Of a DNA stretch of 64,000 bases, positions 7,982 to 16,405 are shown piece by piece. A program made the translations under genes and the position numbers. Source of the stretch: Variovorax sp. 54 (GTDB lineage: Bacteria; Pseudomonadota; Gammaproteobacteria; Burkholderiales; Burkholderiaceae_C); contig NZ_PEFF01000001.1 in assembly GCF_002754375.1 (NCBI RefSeq), positions 6,279,501 through 6,343,500 on the forward strand. Direction: 5' to 3'. Positions within the stretch are counted from its first letter, which is position 1, and the number at the start of each line of letters is the position of its first letter. The notes under the pieces were generated by a model. The model ran no database searches. It was not told the DNA's origin and saw nothing but the letters and a program-made list of their open reading frames with translations.

Positions 7982-8947
7982 ATGACCCATCTGCTCAGCA
8001 CCGATGCCGTTTCGCGCGACCAGCGGCTCGCGTACTGGACCGACATGATCTGCAACGTCTACGTGCAGCTCGAATGCGATGCGGTGCGCCCCGGTGACGG
8101 CGGCGACTTCGAGGGCAGCATCCGCCAGCACGCGCTGCCCGGCCTCGGCATGTCGGTCGTGACCTCGCGGGCGCAGAAGGTGGTGCGCACGCCGCGCCAC
8201 ATCGCCGCGTCGAGCGACGACTGCTTTCTTGTCAGCATCCAGGCGCGCGGGCAAGGCGTGGTGCGCCAGGACGGGCGCGACGCCGTGCTCGGCGCCGGCG
8301 ACTTCGCGCTGTACGACAGCACGCGGCCTTACGAGCTGCTGTTCGACCAGCCCTTCGAGCAGATCGTGCTCAAGCTGCCCGGCGAGCGGCTGCGCAGCGA
8401 GCTGCGCGACACCGAGGCGCTCACGGCCACCACCGTGTCAGGGCGCGAGGGTGCGGGGCACCTGCTGCTGGGCATGATCCGCACGCTGCGCGAGGACTTC
8501 GACGCGCTGCAGCCGGCCTCGGCGCTGGCGGTGGCGCATGGCGTGCAGAACATCCTCGTGGCCGGCCTGCAGACGCTGCCCGCGGCGCACGCACCGGCGC
8601 TCAGCAACCTCACGGCGTACCACCTGGGGCGCGTGAAGCAGCGCATCGACGAGCAGCTGGCCGACCCGACGCTGTCGGTGGGCACGCTGGCGGCGCAGCT
8701 GGGCATGTCGGTGAGCCATATCCACCGCGTGTTCAAGAGCGAGCCGCTGACGCCCTCGCAGTACATCTGGGAGCGCCGGCTTGACGCGTGCAGCCGCGAC
8801 CTGCTGGAGCCGCGCCTGGCAGGGCGGCCGGTGGGGGAGATCGCGTATGGGAGGGGGTTCAACGACGCGGCGCATTTCAGCCGCGCGTTTCGCGAGCGCT
8901 TCGGATGTTCGCCGCGCGAATGGCGGCGGCAGCGCTCGCAACCATGA
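7982..8947 (+). CDS. AraC family transcriptional regulator
   Basis: The 321-residue protein has an N-terminal AraC_binding_2-type sensor domain (about residues 1-190) and a C-terminal double helix-turn-helix AraC domain: LADPTLSVGTLAAQLGMSVSHIHRVFKSE followed by IAYGRGFNDAAHFSRAFRERFGCSPREWR. This arrangement is shared with NitR-type activators of nitrilase genes. A GAGGA ribosome-binding site precedes the ATG at 7982. It is transcribed away from the nitrilase gene and is the best candidate for its activator. An in-frame start at 7913 has no support. Confidence 0.88.
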   Translation: MTHLLSTDAVSRDQRLAYWTDMICNVYVQLECDAVRPGDGGDFEGSIRQHALPGLGMSVVTSRAQKVVRTPRHIAASSDDCFLVSIQARGQGVVRQDGRDAVLGAGDFALYDSTRPYELLFDQPFEQIVLKLPGERLRSELRDTEALTATTVSGREGAGHLLLGMIRTLREDFDALQPASALAVAHGVQNILVAGLQTLPAAHAPALSNLTAYHLGRVKQRIDEQLADPTLSVGTLAAQLGMSVSHIHRVFKSEPLTPSQYIWERRLDACSRDLLEPRLAGRPVGEIAYGRGFNDAAHFSRAFRERFGCSPREWRRQRSQP

Positions 8948-8992
8948 CCGCGGCCACGGCGCATCGGCCGTCGCCGGGGTGACCGGGTCTTC

Positions 8993-9418
8993 TTACTGGA
9001 CCAGCAGCACCGAGATGTTGGTCTCTGCCACGACCTTGGTCGCGACCGAACCCATCAGCGCGCGGCCCAGGATGCCGTGGCCGTGCGTGCCGAGCACGAT
9101 CAGCTCGGCCTTCGATTCGGTGGCCGACTTGAGGATTTCTTCAGACGCGTGGCCGTGGCGTGCGTCGGCTTTGTAGTTGGTCACGCCCTTGTCGGCGAAC
9201 CAGGCCTTCACCGGGTCGAGCACCTTGGCGTTTTCCTCGGCGTAGTAGTCGGCGACGATCTCCTTGCTGAGGTGTCGCGCCACGTGGCCGGAGATGCCCG
9301 TGCAGACATTCACCACCACCAGCTCATGGCCGTCCACGAACATGGCGCGGTTGGCGAGCAGGTAGTTGAGGGCTTTTTGCGTGTAGGCGCTGCCGTCGAC
9401 GGCGATGAGGATTTTCAT
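8993..9418 (-). CDS. Universal stress protein UspA family
   Basis: The 141-residue single-domain Usp protein starts MKILIAVDGS (the first strand and Asp of the fold). It carries the ATP-binding signature G-2x-G-9x-G-S as GTHGHGILGRALMGS near the C terminus, so it is probably the ATP-binding type. An AAGGAAAG ribosome-binding site sits directly before the ATG at 9418. An upstream extension to 9463 lacks support. Usp proteins are small cytoplasmic stress-response factors; no specific partner is visible here. Confidence 0.93.
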   Translation of the reverse strand: MKILIAVDGSAYTQKALNYLLANRAMFVDGHELVVVNVCTGISGHVARHLSKEIVADYYAEENAKVLDPVKAWFADKGVTNYKADARHGHASEEILKSATESKAELIVLGTHGHGILGRALMGSVATKVVAETNISVLLVQ

Positions 9419-9491
9419 GGCTTTCCTTATACGACTGTGAAGAACTGCCGCATAGGATGGCACAGGAAAGCCGGGGAGTGTTTGATATGCC

Positions 9492-10319
9492 TCAGCCCCG
9501 CAGGCCCTTCCAGAGCATGTAGGCGGCCAGCAGGTACAGGATGCTCGCGAACACGCGCTTGAGCTTCTTCACCGGCAGGCTGTGCGCGGCCTTGGCGCCC
9601 AGCGGCGCGGTGAACACGCTGCAGGCCGCGATCACCACGAGCGCGGGCAGCCAGATGTAGCCGAAGGCGCCGGCCGGCAGGCCCTGCACCGACTGGCCGC
9701 TGAGCACATAGCCCAGCACGTTGGCCACCGCAATCGGAAAGCCCAGCGCCGCGCTGGTTGCCACCGCGTTGTGGATCGCGACGTTGCACCAGGTCATGAA
9801 CGGCACGCTGATGAAGCCGCCGCCCGCGCCCACCAGGCCCGAGATGAAACCGATGGTGCCGCCCGCCGCGAGCTGGCCGCCGGTGCCCGGCATCTGGCGT
9901 GTCGGCTTGGGCTTCTTGTCGAGGAACATCTGCGTGGCCGAGAAGCCCACGAACAGCGCGAAGAAGATGGCCAGCGCCGTGCCCTTGAGCAGCGCGAACA
10001 CGCCCAGGCTGCCCGCGAGGCTGCCGATGACGATGCCGGGTGCCAGGCGTTGCACGATGTCCCAGCGCACCGCGCCGCGCTTGTGGTGCGCGCGCACGCT
10101 GGACACCGACGTGAAGATGATCGTCGCCATCGAGGTCGCGATCGCCATCTTCACCGCGAGGTCGGCCGGCACGCCGCGCTGGCCCATGATGATCGTGATG
10201 AACGGCACCATCAGCATGCCGCCGCCGATGCCCAGGAGGCCCGCGAGGAAACCGGTGCCCAGGCCGAGCGCGGCGAGTTCGGCGATCAGGAGCGGGTCGA
10301 GCAGGGCGGTGAAGTTCAC
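9492..10319 (-). CDS. TauE/SafE (TSUP) family membrane permease
   Basis: The 275-residue polytopic protein has two homologous halves, each with the TSUP glycine-rich motif: GIGGGMLMVPF in the first half and GLVGAGGGFISVPF in the second. About eight membrane helices are visible. The family exports or imports sulfur-containing or carboxylate anions (sulfite, sulfoacetate, taurine-related). The substrate is unknown here. The start codon is GTG with little ribosome-binding sequence. The 6S RNA and its terminator lie immediately upstream on the same strand, so some expression by read-through is possible. Confidence 0.88.
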   Translation of the reverse strand: MNFTALLDPLLIAELAALGLGTGFLAGLLGIGGGMLMVPFITIIMGQRGVPADLAVKMAIATSMATIIFTSVSSVRAHHKRGAVRWDIVQRLAPGIVIGSLAGSLGVFALLKGTALAIFFALFVGFSATQMFLDKKPKPTRQMPGTGGQLAAGGTIGFISGLVGAGGGFISVPFMTWCNVAIHNAVATSAALGFPIAVANVLGYVLSGQSVQGLPAGAFGYIWLPALVVIAACSVFTAPLGAKAAHSLPVKKLKRVFASILYLLAAYMLWKGLRG

Positions 10320-10339
10320 GGGGTGTTTGGAAAAAGAGC

Positions 10340-10382
10340 GGCTGAAAAAGCAACGGCCCCGTGCGGTGAAGCAGGGGGCCGT
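10340..10382 (-). terminator. Rho-independent terminator downstream of 6S RNA
   Basis: On the minus strand ACGGCCCC pairs with GGGGCCGT (plus-strand arms 10353-10360 and 10375-10382), with a 14-base loop. The stem is followed by TTGCTTTTTC. It lies about 10 bases past the predicted 3' end of 6S RNA and before the TauE/SafE gene. Confidence 0.75.
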
Positions 10383-10392
10383 GGCGGGAAAA

Positions 10393-10568
10393 GGTGTCTG
10401 CAGATGGTGTGCCGGACCCGCATCCTGAACCAGGGTTCAGGTGGGCGAGGGCAGCAAGACTTCGGGTTCATCTGACGCGAGATGATCACGCCCGTCTAGC
10501 GATGTACCAAGCCCGGCTCCGGAGAGCATTGGAACAAGGAAATATTAAGCCCGACACGTCTGCAGACG
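10393..10568 (-). ncRNA. ssrS: 6S RNA
   Basis: 6S RNA binds sigma-70 RNA polymerase holoenzyme by mimicking an open promoter. Identification rests on four things. (1) The 3' part reads CACCTGAACCCTGGTTCAGG, the conserved hairpin matching E. coli CACCUUGAACCAAGGGUUCAAGG, followed by a GC-rich arm. (2) The 5' side has TAATATTTCC, close to E. coli GAUAUUUC. (3) The two ends close into one long stem: GTCTGCAGA at the 5' end pairs with the 3' end copy at 10395-10403, continuing with GTGTCGGGC against GTCCGGCAC. (4) It lies right after zapA, the conserved neighbour in many proteobacteria. Length is about 176 nt, as expected. The exact ends are estimates. The palindrome 10424-10441 is the conserved hairpin. 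Confidence 0.85.
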
Positions 10569-10574
10569 AAGTGG

Positions 10575-10580
10575 ATTTTA
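10575..10580 (-). promoter_or_regulatory. Predicted -10 box of the 6S RNA promoter
   Basis: TAAAAT on the minus strand ends seven bases before the inferred 6S RNA 5' end. The -35 region is not convincing. It sits in the gap between the zapA stop and 6S RNA, so 6S RNA can be made independently of zapA. Confidence 0.5.
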
Positions 10581-10608
10581 CGCCCCGTCTGCGTCGTGCC
10601 GCGTGCCT

Positions 10609-10956
10609 TCAGAGCAAATGTCCATCGCCCGCCAGGGCTTGATCGAGTCTTTGAATGAGCTGGGCGGCCTGCGGGTCGGTGTCCCCGGAGGTTTCGCCGG
10701 TGCTGGCGGTGGCTGCGACGGCAACCGCAGGGGCCGGTGCGGCGGCAGCAGCGGCCTGCTGTGCCGCGAGATCGAAAGCCAGGTTCAGCGAGGCGAGCAC
10801 GGCGATGCGGTCGCGGGCCTTCACCTTGCCTGCGTCGCGGATCTTGCACATGGCCGCGTCCACGCGGTCGACGGCCTCGCGCAGTTGCGCCTCGCCGCCG
10901 TCGGGACAGCCGAGCAAATAGCTCTGGCCCATGATCTGTACTTCAATCTGCTTCAT
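10609..10956 (-). CDS. zapA: Cell division protein ZapA
   Basis: The 115-residue ZapA promotes FtsZ filament bundling at the division ring. The N-terminal part (KQIEVQIMGQSYLLGCPDGGEAQLREAVDRVDAAM) is the family's beta-hairpin plus helix. RDRIAVLASLNLAFDL is the conserved helix. It is followed by an Ala/Pro-rich linker and a short C-terminal helix with QLIQRLDQAL. The Ala-rich insertion makes it slightly longer than E. coli ZapA. Its ATG overlaps the stop of the zapB-like gene (ATGA), so the two are co-translated. Confidence 0.92.
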   Translation of the reverse strand: MKQIEVQIMGQSYLLGCPDGGEAQLREAVDRVDAAMCKIRDAGKVKARDRIAVLASLNLAFDLAAQQAAAAAAPAPAVAVAATASTGETSGDTDPQAAQLIQRLDQALAGDGHLL

Positions 10957-11180
10957 GCGTGATGGGAATCTTCGGAAGGGGGTTCGGCCGGCAGCCGTTC
11001 CAGCAGGGCATCGAGGCGGGTGCGGGCCGCGGCGAGCCGCGACTTCAGGCCGTCGCGTTCACGCGTGAGCGCATCGACCTGTTCCTGCAGCAGCGCATTG
11101 GTGCGCTGCACCTCTTCGTGACGCACGAGCAGGCGTTCCACACGCTCGGCGATCTGGTCGATGGGGCTGGAGGCGGGCAT
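10953..11180 (-). CDS. Small coiled-coil protein, ZapB-like
   Basis: The 75-residue protein is almost entirely a predicted coiled coil (heptads through DQIAERVERLLVRHEEVQ, LLQEQVDALTRERDGL and ARTRLDALLERL). Such small coiled-coil genes commonly precede zapA in betaproteobacteria and resemble ZapB/DUF904 proteins that form a layer around the Z ring. The sequence is too low in complexity to prove homology to ZapB itself. The start at 11180 gives MPASSPIDQ; an upstream GTG or ATG is possible. Confidence 0.75.
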   Translation of the reverse strand: MPASSPIDQIAERVERLLVRHEEVQRTNALLQEQVDALTRERDGLKSRLAAARTRLDALLERLPAEPPSEDSHHA

Positions 11181-11321
11181 GGTTGGCGATTGTAGTTTCC
11201 CGGGAATTCGGAAGGTCTGGCGCACCGCGCGGGCGCGCGCCGGACGTGGCCGAGATTCTGGGGCCTGCGCCGCCGGTGATCAAACCCGGTGTGGCGTGCG
11301 CGCCCCGTGGGCCTAAAATCC

Positions 11322-11541
11322 TGTCCGTTGGTGCTCGCGGCGTGGTTCGCACGGCGCAGTTCAACGGGAAGCAGGAGTGGACGCCCCCCGGGGCCGAAGC
11401 CGCCTGCGCTGCCCCCGCAACGGTCAAGCAGACGACGCCGCAAGGCGTCACCCCTTTCCATCCAGCCACTGGGCGCTCTGAAACAGGCGCCTGGGAAGGC
11501 GGCAAAGGGTCGATCTGCCAGCCCGGATACCGGCCAACAAG
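11322..11541 (+). promoter_or_regulatory. Cobalamin (adenosylcobalamin) riboswitch
   Basis: Conserved class-I B12 riboswitch segments appear in order. They are GGTGCTCGCGG near 11330, CAACGGGAAGCAGG near 11363, GCTGCCCCCGCAACGG near 11410, GCCACTGGGCGC near 11464, CCTGGGAAGGCGG near 11490 and the B12 box AGCCCGGATACCGGCC near 11520. They lie in the long leader of btuB. High adenosylcobalamin would reduce btuB and probably downstream expression. A TAAAAT -10-like element at 11314-11319 fits transcription starting just before it. Boundaries are approximate. Confidence 0.92.
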
Positions 11542-11543
11542 GC

Positions 11544-11562
11544 GGCTGCCGCATCGGCAGCC
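11544..11562 (+). promoter_or_regulatory. Hairpin after the B12 riboswitch, probable expression platform
   Basis: GGCTGCCG and CGGCAGCC (11544-11551 and 11555-11562) form a perfect 8-bp stem with a CAT loop, immediately after the B12 box. There is no T-run, so this is not a simple intrinsic terminator. A second hairpin (GCCGGC at 11577-11582 with 11589-11594) follows. Control is more likely translational or Rho-dependent. Confidence 0.5.
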
Positions 11563-11624
11563 ATGACGCCCATGGCGCCGGCGGGGAAGCCGGCCAGGGC
11601 ATAGAAGTTCGTTCGGTTCACCCC

Positions 11625-13577
11625 ATGATTTCCTGTGTTTCCCTCTCCAGCGGCCGCGCCAGCGCGCGCCGCAACCGTCCCGCGTGCCTGCCGCTGACAC
11701 TTGCCCTGGCCTCGGCCTTCGGCGGCCTGGCCCTGGTGCCGCTGGCTGCGCAGGCGCAAGCCGCCGCAGCAGCATCTGCCACGCTCGACGAGACCGTCGT
11801 CACCGCCAACCGCACGCCGCAGGCGCTGTCGGACCTGGTGGGCGATGTCTCCATCGTCGACCGCAAGACCATCGAGCGCAGCGGCGCGACCGGCGTGGCC
11901 GACGTGCTGGCGCGCCTGCCCGGCATGGAGCTCTCGCGCAGCGGCGGCGTGGGCAACGCCACCAGCCTGTTCATCCGCGGCGCCGAATCGCGCTTCACCG
12001 CGGTCTACCTCGACGGCGTGCGCATCGACTCGCAATCGACCGGCGGCGCCGGCTGGGAAGGCATTCCGCTGTCGCAGATCGATCGCATCGAAGTGCTGCG
12101 CGGCCCGGCCGCCGCGGTGTACGGCTCGGACGCCGTGGGCGGCGTGATCCAGCTCTTCACCAAGCGCGGCGAAGAGGGCGTGTCGCCCTACGCCGGCATC
12201 GGCTTCGGCAGCCACGGCCTGCGCCGCATCGAAGGCGGCGTGAGCGGCAAGTCGGGCCTGCTTGATTACTCGTTTGGCGTGGCACATGAAGAAAGCAAGG
12301 GCTTCAACATCCAGCCCATCGCCAAGCGCACGCCCTCGAAAGACGGCTTCACCAACCCCGACCGCGACGGCTACCGCAGCACCTCGGGCAACCTGAAGCT
12401 GGGTTTCCAGATCACGCCCGACCAGCGCATCGACGCCACCTTGCTCACCAGCAACACCGAAGCGGCCTACGACCCGTCGGTGAGCTTTCGCACCAAGCTG
12501 CCGATCACCTTCCGCGACGATGTGTCGACCAACGAGCTGCGCACCGCCGGCCTGACCTGGTCGGCCAAGTGGAACGACATCTACAGCACCCGCCTGCAGG
12601 TGACCGATTCGCAGACCGTCTACAAGACCCAGCCTTCGTTCTATCGCACCGAAACCCGCCTGCGCGGCTACCTGTTCCAGAACGAATTCCGCTTTGGCGC
12701 GCACCTGGTGACCGCCACGCTCGAGCGCCGCGAAGACGCGCTCGAAAACGCGCCGACCACCTCGGCCAAGCTGTTCTCGCGCGACCGTTCGCAGAACGCC
12801 GCCGCACTGGGCTACGGCTACGTGAAGGGCCCGCATTCGCTGCAGCTGCACGTGCGCCACGACGACGACAGCGAGTTCGGCGGCAAGACCACCGGCAGCG
12901 CCGCCTACGGCTACGCCATCACGCCGAGCCTGCGCGCCACCGTGTCGGCCGGCACCGCGTTCCGCGCGCCCACGCTGTACCAGCGCTTCAGCGAGTACGG
13001 CCTGGCAAGCCTGCAGCCCGAATCGAGCCGCAACGTCGAGCTGGGCCTGCAGTACACGGCCGGCGCCACGCAGGCCGGCATCGTGCTGTACCGCAACCGC
13101 GTGCAGAACCTCATCGTGTTCGACGGCAGCGCCAAGGGTTGCCAGTCGTCGTTCGGCTGCTACGCCAGCACGGCCCGCGCGCGCTACCAGGGCGTGACGC
13201 TCACGGGCGGCCACCGCATCGGCGACGTCACCTTGCGCGCCTCGCTCGACTACCAGGACCCGCGCGACCTCGCCACCGACAACCTGCTGGCACGCCGCGC
13301 CCGGGCCCACGGCACGCTGGGTGCCGACTGGCGCGTCGCCGGCTGGACGCTGGGCGCCGAGATCCAGAGCTCGGGCAAGCGTTTCGACGACGCCGCCAAC
13401 ACCGTCAAGCTCGGCGGCTACACGCTGCTGAACCTGTCGGCCAGCACGCAGATCACGCGTGACCTGAACCTCGTGGCGCGCGTGGACAATGTGGGCGACA
13501 AGGACTACCAGTTCGCACGGCTCTACGCCAACGGGGGCCGCACCGCGTACGTCGGACTCAAGTGGACTCCGCAGTAA
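11625..13577 (+). CDS. btuB: TonB-dependent vitamin B12 receptor BtuB
   Basis: The 650-residue outer-membrane receptor has a long signal region ending near AAQAQA and a TonB box around DETVVTAN (residues 55-62). The plug domain follows, with DVLARLPGMELSRSGGVGN, FIRGAESRF and IEVLRGPAAAVYGSDAVGGVIQ, then a 22-strand barrel ending in an aromatic-rich terminus (AYVGLKW). The riboswitch upstream and the BtuFCD genes downstream make cobalamin the substrate. The ATG at 11625 has no clear ribosome-binding site, and the frame stays open far upstream through the riboswitch; that extension is not protein-like. The 3' end overlaps cobB by 16 bases. Confidence 0.92.
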   Translation: MISCVSLSSGRASARRNRPACLPLTLALASAFGGLALVPLAAQAQAAAAASATLDETVVTANRTPQALSDLVGDVSIVDRKTIERSGATGVADVLARLPGMELSRSGGVGNATSLFIRGAESRFTAVYLDGVRIDSQSTGGAGWEGIPLSQIDRIEVLRGPAAAVYGSDAVGGVIQLFTKRGEEGVSPYAGIGFGSHGLRRIEGGVSGKSGLLDYSFGVAHEESKGFNIQPIAKRTPSKDGFTNPDRDGYRSTSGNLKLGFQITPDQRIDATLLTSNTEAAYDPSVSFRTKLPITFRDDVSTNELRTAGLTWSAKWNDIYSTRLQVTDSQTVYKTQPSFYRTETRLRGYLFQNEFRFGAHLVTATLERREDALENAPTTSAKLFSRDRSQNAAALGYGYVKGPHSLQLHVRHDDDSEFGGKTTGSAAYGYAITPSLRATVSAGTAFRAPTLYQRFSEYGLASLQPESSRNVELGLQYTAGATQAGIVLYRNRVQNLIVFDGSAKGCQSSFGCYASTARARYQGVTLTGGHRIGDVTLRASLDYQDPRDLATDNLLARRARAHGTLGADWRVAGWTLGAEIQSSGKRFDDAANTVKLGGYTLLNLSASTQITRDLNLVARVDNVGDKDYQFARLYANGGRTAYVGLKWTPQ

Positions 13578-14959
13578 ACAACCGCCGTTTCCCGCCTGGC
13601 GCCGCTGCCACCTGCGCCGCGGTGCTCGTGGCCGCCCCGGCTTCGGGGCAGGGCAAGACGACCGTCGCAGCCGCGCTCGCGCGGCTGCACGTGCGCCAGG
13701 GCCGCCGCGTGCGGGCCTTCAAGTGCGGGCCCGACTTCCTCGATCCGCACTGGCTCGCGCTGGCGACCGGCGCGCCGGTGCATTCGCTCGACCTGTGGAT
13801 GACCGGCGAGGCCGACTGCCGCGCGCGCCTGCATGCCGCCGCGTGCGAGGCCGACCTGGTCATCGTCGAAGGCGTGATGGGCCTGTTCGACGGCACGCCC
13901 AGCGCGGCCGAACTGGCCGCGCGCCTGGGCCTGCCCGTGCTGGCCGTGATCGACGCGCAGGCCATGACCGGCACCTTCGGCGCACTGGCCTACGGCCTGC
14001 AGAACTTCCAGCCGGGCCTGCCCTGGGCCGGCGTGCTCGCGAATCGCGTGGCCAGCGAGCGCCATGCCGACATGCTGAAGGACGCGTTGCGCGAGCCCGC
14101 CGATTGGCTCGGCGCCTTGCCGCGCAGCGCCGACTTCGCATTGCCCGAACGCCACCTCGGGCTGGTCGGCGCGGCCGAACTCGGCGACGCGATGGAGCGG
14201 CTCGACGCTGCGGCCGACGTGCTCGCCACCACGCCGCTCGGACAGCGCACGCCAGAGCAGTTGCCGCAGTTGCGCTTCGAGCCGGAGGCCGCAGTGCCCA
14301 TCGCGCCGCTGCTGGCCGGACGCACCATCGCCATCGCGCGCGACGCGGCGTTCTCGTTCATCTACCCGGCCAACCTCGACGTGCTCGAAGCCCTCGGTGC
14401 GCGGCTCGCGTTCTTCTCGCCGCTGGCGGATGAGCCGCTGCCGCCTTGCGACGCGGCCTGGTTCCCCGGCGGCTATCCCGAGCTGCACGCCGAAGTGCTG
14501 TCGGCCAGCGACCGGTTGCGGCTTTCGCTCGCGAACCATGTGACGTCCGGCAAGCCCATCTGGGCCGAGTGCGGCGGCATGATGGCGCTGTTCGACGAAC
14601 TCGCCACGCGCGACGACGCCGAGCCGCACGACGTGCACCGCCTCTGGGGCGTGCTGCCGGGACGGGCGGTCATGCAGAAGCGGCTGGCCGGCCTCGGCCC
14701 GCAGCAGCTCGACCTCGGCGTGCATGCCTTGCGCGGCCACACCTTCCACTACTCGCGCTGCGAGACGCCGCTCGCGCCCGCCGCGCGCACCGTCGGCACG
14801 CGCGGCGGCGAGGCGCTGTACGTGCACGGCCCCGTGCGCGCGAGCTACTTCCATGCGTGGTTCGCGTCCAGCCCGGAGGCGACCGCGCGGCTCTTCGGCG
14901 CCATGCCCCTCGAACTCGACAGCCGCGCCGTACAGGCGTCTTCCGATGCCCCTCATTGA
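13562..14959 (+). CDS. cobB: Cobyrinate a,c-diamide synthase
   Basis: This enzyme amidates the a and c side chains of cobyrinic or hydrogenobyrinic acid using glutamine and ATP. The 465-residue protein has an N-terminal dethiobiotin-synthetase-like ATPase with the P-loop APASGQGKTTVAAAL and FKCGPDFLDPHW, then VEGVMGLFDG. A C-terminal class-I-like glutamine amidotransferase domain has the catalytic Cys in WAECGGMMAL (about residue 337). It begins inside btuB and overlaps cobP by 14 bases, indicating a tightly coupled operon. The orthologue in anaerobic pathways is CbiA. Confidence 0.93.
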   Translation: MDSAVNNRRFPPGAAATCAAVLVAAPASGQGKTTVAAALARLHVRQGRRVRAFKCGPDFLDPHWLALATGAPVHSLDLWMTGEADCRARLHAAACEADLVIVEGVMGLFDGTPSAAELAARLGLPVLAVIDAQAMTGTFGALAYGLQNFQPGLPWAGVLANRVASERHADMLKDALREPADWLGALPRSADFALPERHLGLVGAAELGDAMERLDAAADVLATTPLGQRTPEQLPQLRFEPEAAVPIAPLLAGRTIAIARDAAFSFIYPANLDVLEALGARLAFFSPLADEPLPPCDAAWFPGGYPELHAEVLSASDRLRLSLANHVTSGKPIWAECGGMMALFDELATRDDAEPHDVHRLWGVLPGRAVMQKRLAGLGPQQLDLGVHALRGHTFHYSRCETPLAPAARTVGTRGGEALYVHGPVRASYFHAWFASSPEATARLFGAMPLELDSRAVQASSDAPH

Positions 14960-15527
14960 GCACGAATTCATCCTCGGCGGCCAGAAAAGCGGCAAGTCGC
15001 GCCGCGCCGAACAGCGCGCCGCCGACTGGCTCGCCGCCGCGCCCACATCGCGCCGCGCGGTGCTGATCGCCACCGCACAGGCCCACGACGACGAGATGCG
15101 CGATCGCATCGCGCGCCACCAGAGCGACCGCGCCGAGCGCGTGCCGGGCCTGCAGACCCTCGAGGAGCCGATCGAGCTGGCGCGTGCCATCGTCACGCAG
15201 AGCGCGCCCGACACGCTCGTGGTGGTCGACTGCCTCACGCTGTGGCTCACCAACCTGCTGATGCCGCTGCGCACCGAAGGTGCCGCCGTGGTCACGCGCA
15301 CGCCCTCGGCGCACGCCACGCTGCTGCTGATCGCGCTGCGCGAGGCGCGCGGACCGGTGGTGCTGGTCGGCAACGAGATCGGCCTCGGCGTGATCCCGCT
15401 GGGCCGCGAGACCCGCGCCTTCGTCGATGTGCTCGGCCGGCTGAACCAGGACGTGGCGGCCGCGTGCCACCGCGCGACGCTGATGGTCGCCGGCCTGCCG
15501 CTGACGCTGAAGGCGCCCGTCGCATGA
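14946..15527 (+). CDS. cobP: Adenosylcobinamide kinase / adenosylcobinamide-phosphate guanylyltransferase
   Basis: CobP (CobU in enterics) phosphorylates adenosylcobinamide and then transfers GMP to it, in nucleotide-loop assembly. The 193-residue protein has the P-loop GGQKSGKSRRAE, the IARHQSDR segment holding the His that becomes guanylylated, VVVDCLTLWLTNLL and VGNEIGLGVIPLGRETRAFVD. Length is normal. The ATG lies inside the end of cobB, and the stop overlaps the btuF start (ATGA). Confidence 0.93.
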   Translation: MPLIEHEFILGGQKSGKSRRAEQRAADWLAAAPTSRRAVLIATAQAHDDEMRDRIARHQSDRAERVPGLQTLEEPIELARAIVTQSAPDTLVVVDCLTLWLTNLLMPLRTEGAAVVTRTPSAHATLLLIALREARGPVVLVGNEIGLGVIPLGRETRAFVDVLGRLNQDVAAACHRATLMVAGLPLTLKAPVA

Positions 15528-16405
15528 GGTTCGAACCCATGAAGACGTGGCTGCGTGCGTCGCTGTTTGGCCTTGCGTTGGTGGTGTGCGCACAGGCTGC
15601 GCAGGCCATCGATGTGGTCGACGAGCGCGGCGTCACCGTGCACCTGGCGCAACCGCCGCAGCGCATCGTCTCGCTGCTGCCATCGCTCACTGAAGGCGTC
15701 TGCGCGCTCGGTGCCTGCGACCGGTTGATCGGCGTCGACCGTTACTCCAACTCGCCCGCGCAGGTGCGTGCGCTGCCGCAGCTTGGCGGCGGGATCGATC
15801 CGAATGTCGAAGCCGTCGTCGCGCTCAAGCCCGACGTGGTGCTGCTCGCCAAGTCGTCGCGCGTGACGCAGCGACTCGAGGCGCTGGGCCTGAAGGTGAT
15901 CGTGCTCGAACCCAAAAGCCATGCCGACGTGCGTCGCGTACTCAGCGCACTCGACCAGGTGCTCGGCACGCACGAGGCGCCGGCCGTCTGGCGCGCGATC
16001 GATGCGGCCGTGTCCGCCGCAGCGCAGTCGCTGCCCGCCAGTGCCAAGGGCCTGCGCGTGTACTTCGAAGTCAACACCGGCCCCTACGCGGCGGGCGATT
16101 CGTCCTTCATCGGCGAGACGCTCGCGCGGCTCGGCGTGAAGAACATCGTGCCGGCGTCGCTCGGCCCCTTTCCCAAGCTCAACCCCGAGTTTGTCGTGCG
16201 TGCGAACCCCGACCTCATCATGGTCAGCGTGCGCAGCGCGATGGGGCTGGAACAGCGCCCCGGTTGGGGCGGCATCCGCGCGGTGCGCGAAGGGCGCGTG
16301 TGCCGCTTCGACGCCGAACAGACCGACGTGGTCGTGCGCCCCGGTCCGCGCATGGACGAGGCCGCGCGCCTGATGGCGCAGTGCCTGTCGGACAAGGGCC
16401 GGTGA
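15524..16405 (+). CDS. btuF: Cobalamin ABC transporter, periplasmic binding protein BtuF
   Basis: The 293-residue class III binding protein has a signal peptide ending AAQAID. RIVSLLPSLTEGVCALGACDRLIGVDRYSN is the typical BtuF N-lobe, followed by GGIDPNVEAVVALKPDVVL and the second lobe. It delivers corrinoid from BtuB to BtuCD in the periplasm. The ATG at 15524 overlaps the cobP stop. A second ATG at 15539 (MKTWLRASLFG) would give a more typical signal peptide start. Confidence 0.9.
   Translation: MRFEPMKTWLRASLFGLALVVCAQAAQAIDVVDERGVTVHLAQPPQRIVSLLPSLTEGVCALGACDRLIGVDRYSNSPAQVRALPQLGGGIDPNVEAVVALKPDVVLLAKSSRVTQRLEALGLKVIVLEPKSHADVRRVLSALDQVLGTHEAPAVWRAIDAAVSAAAQSLPASAKGLRVYFEVNTGPYAAGDSSFIGETLARLGVKNIVPASLGPFPKLNPEFVVRANPDLIMVSVRSAMGLEQRPGWGGIRAVREGRVCRFDAEQTDVVVRPGPRMDEAARLMAQCLSDKGR

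Noticed and set aside
11289..11624. N-terminal extension of btuB through the leader
   Set aside because: The region is the B12 riboswitch; the extension is not protein-like and the signal peptide begins after 11625.
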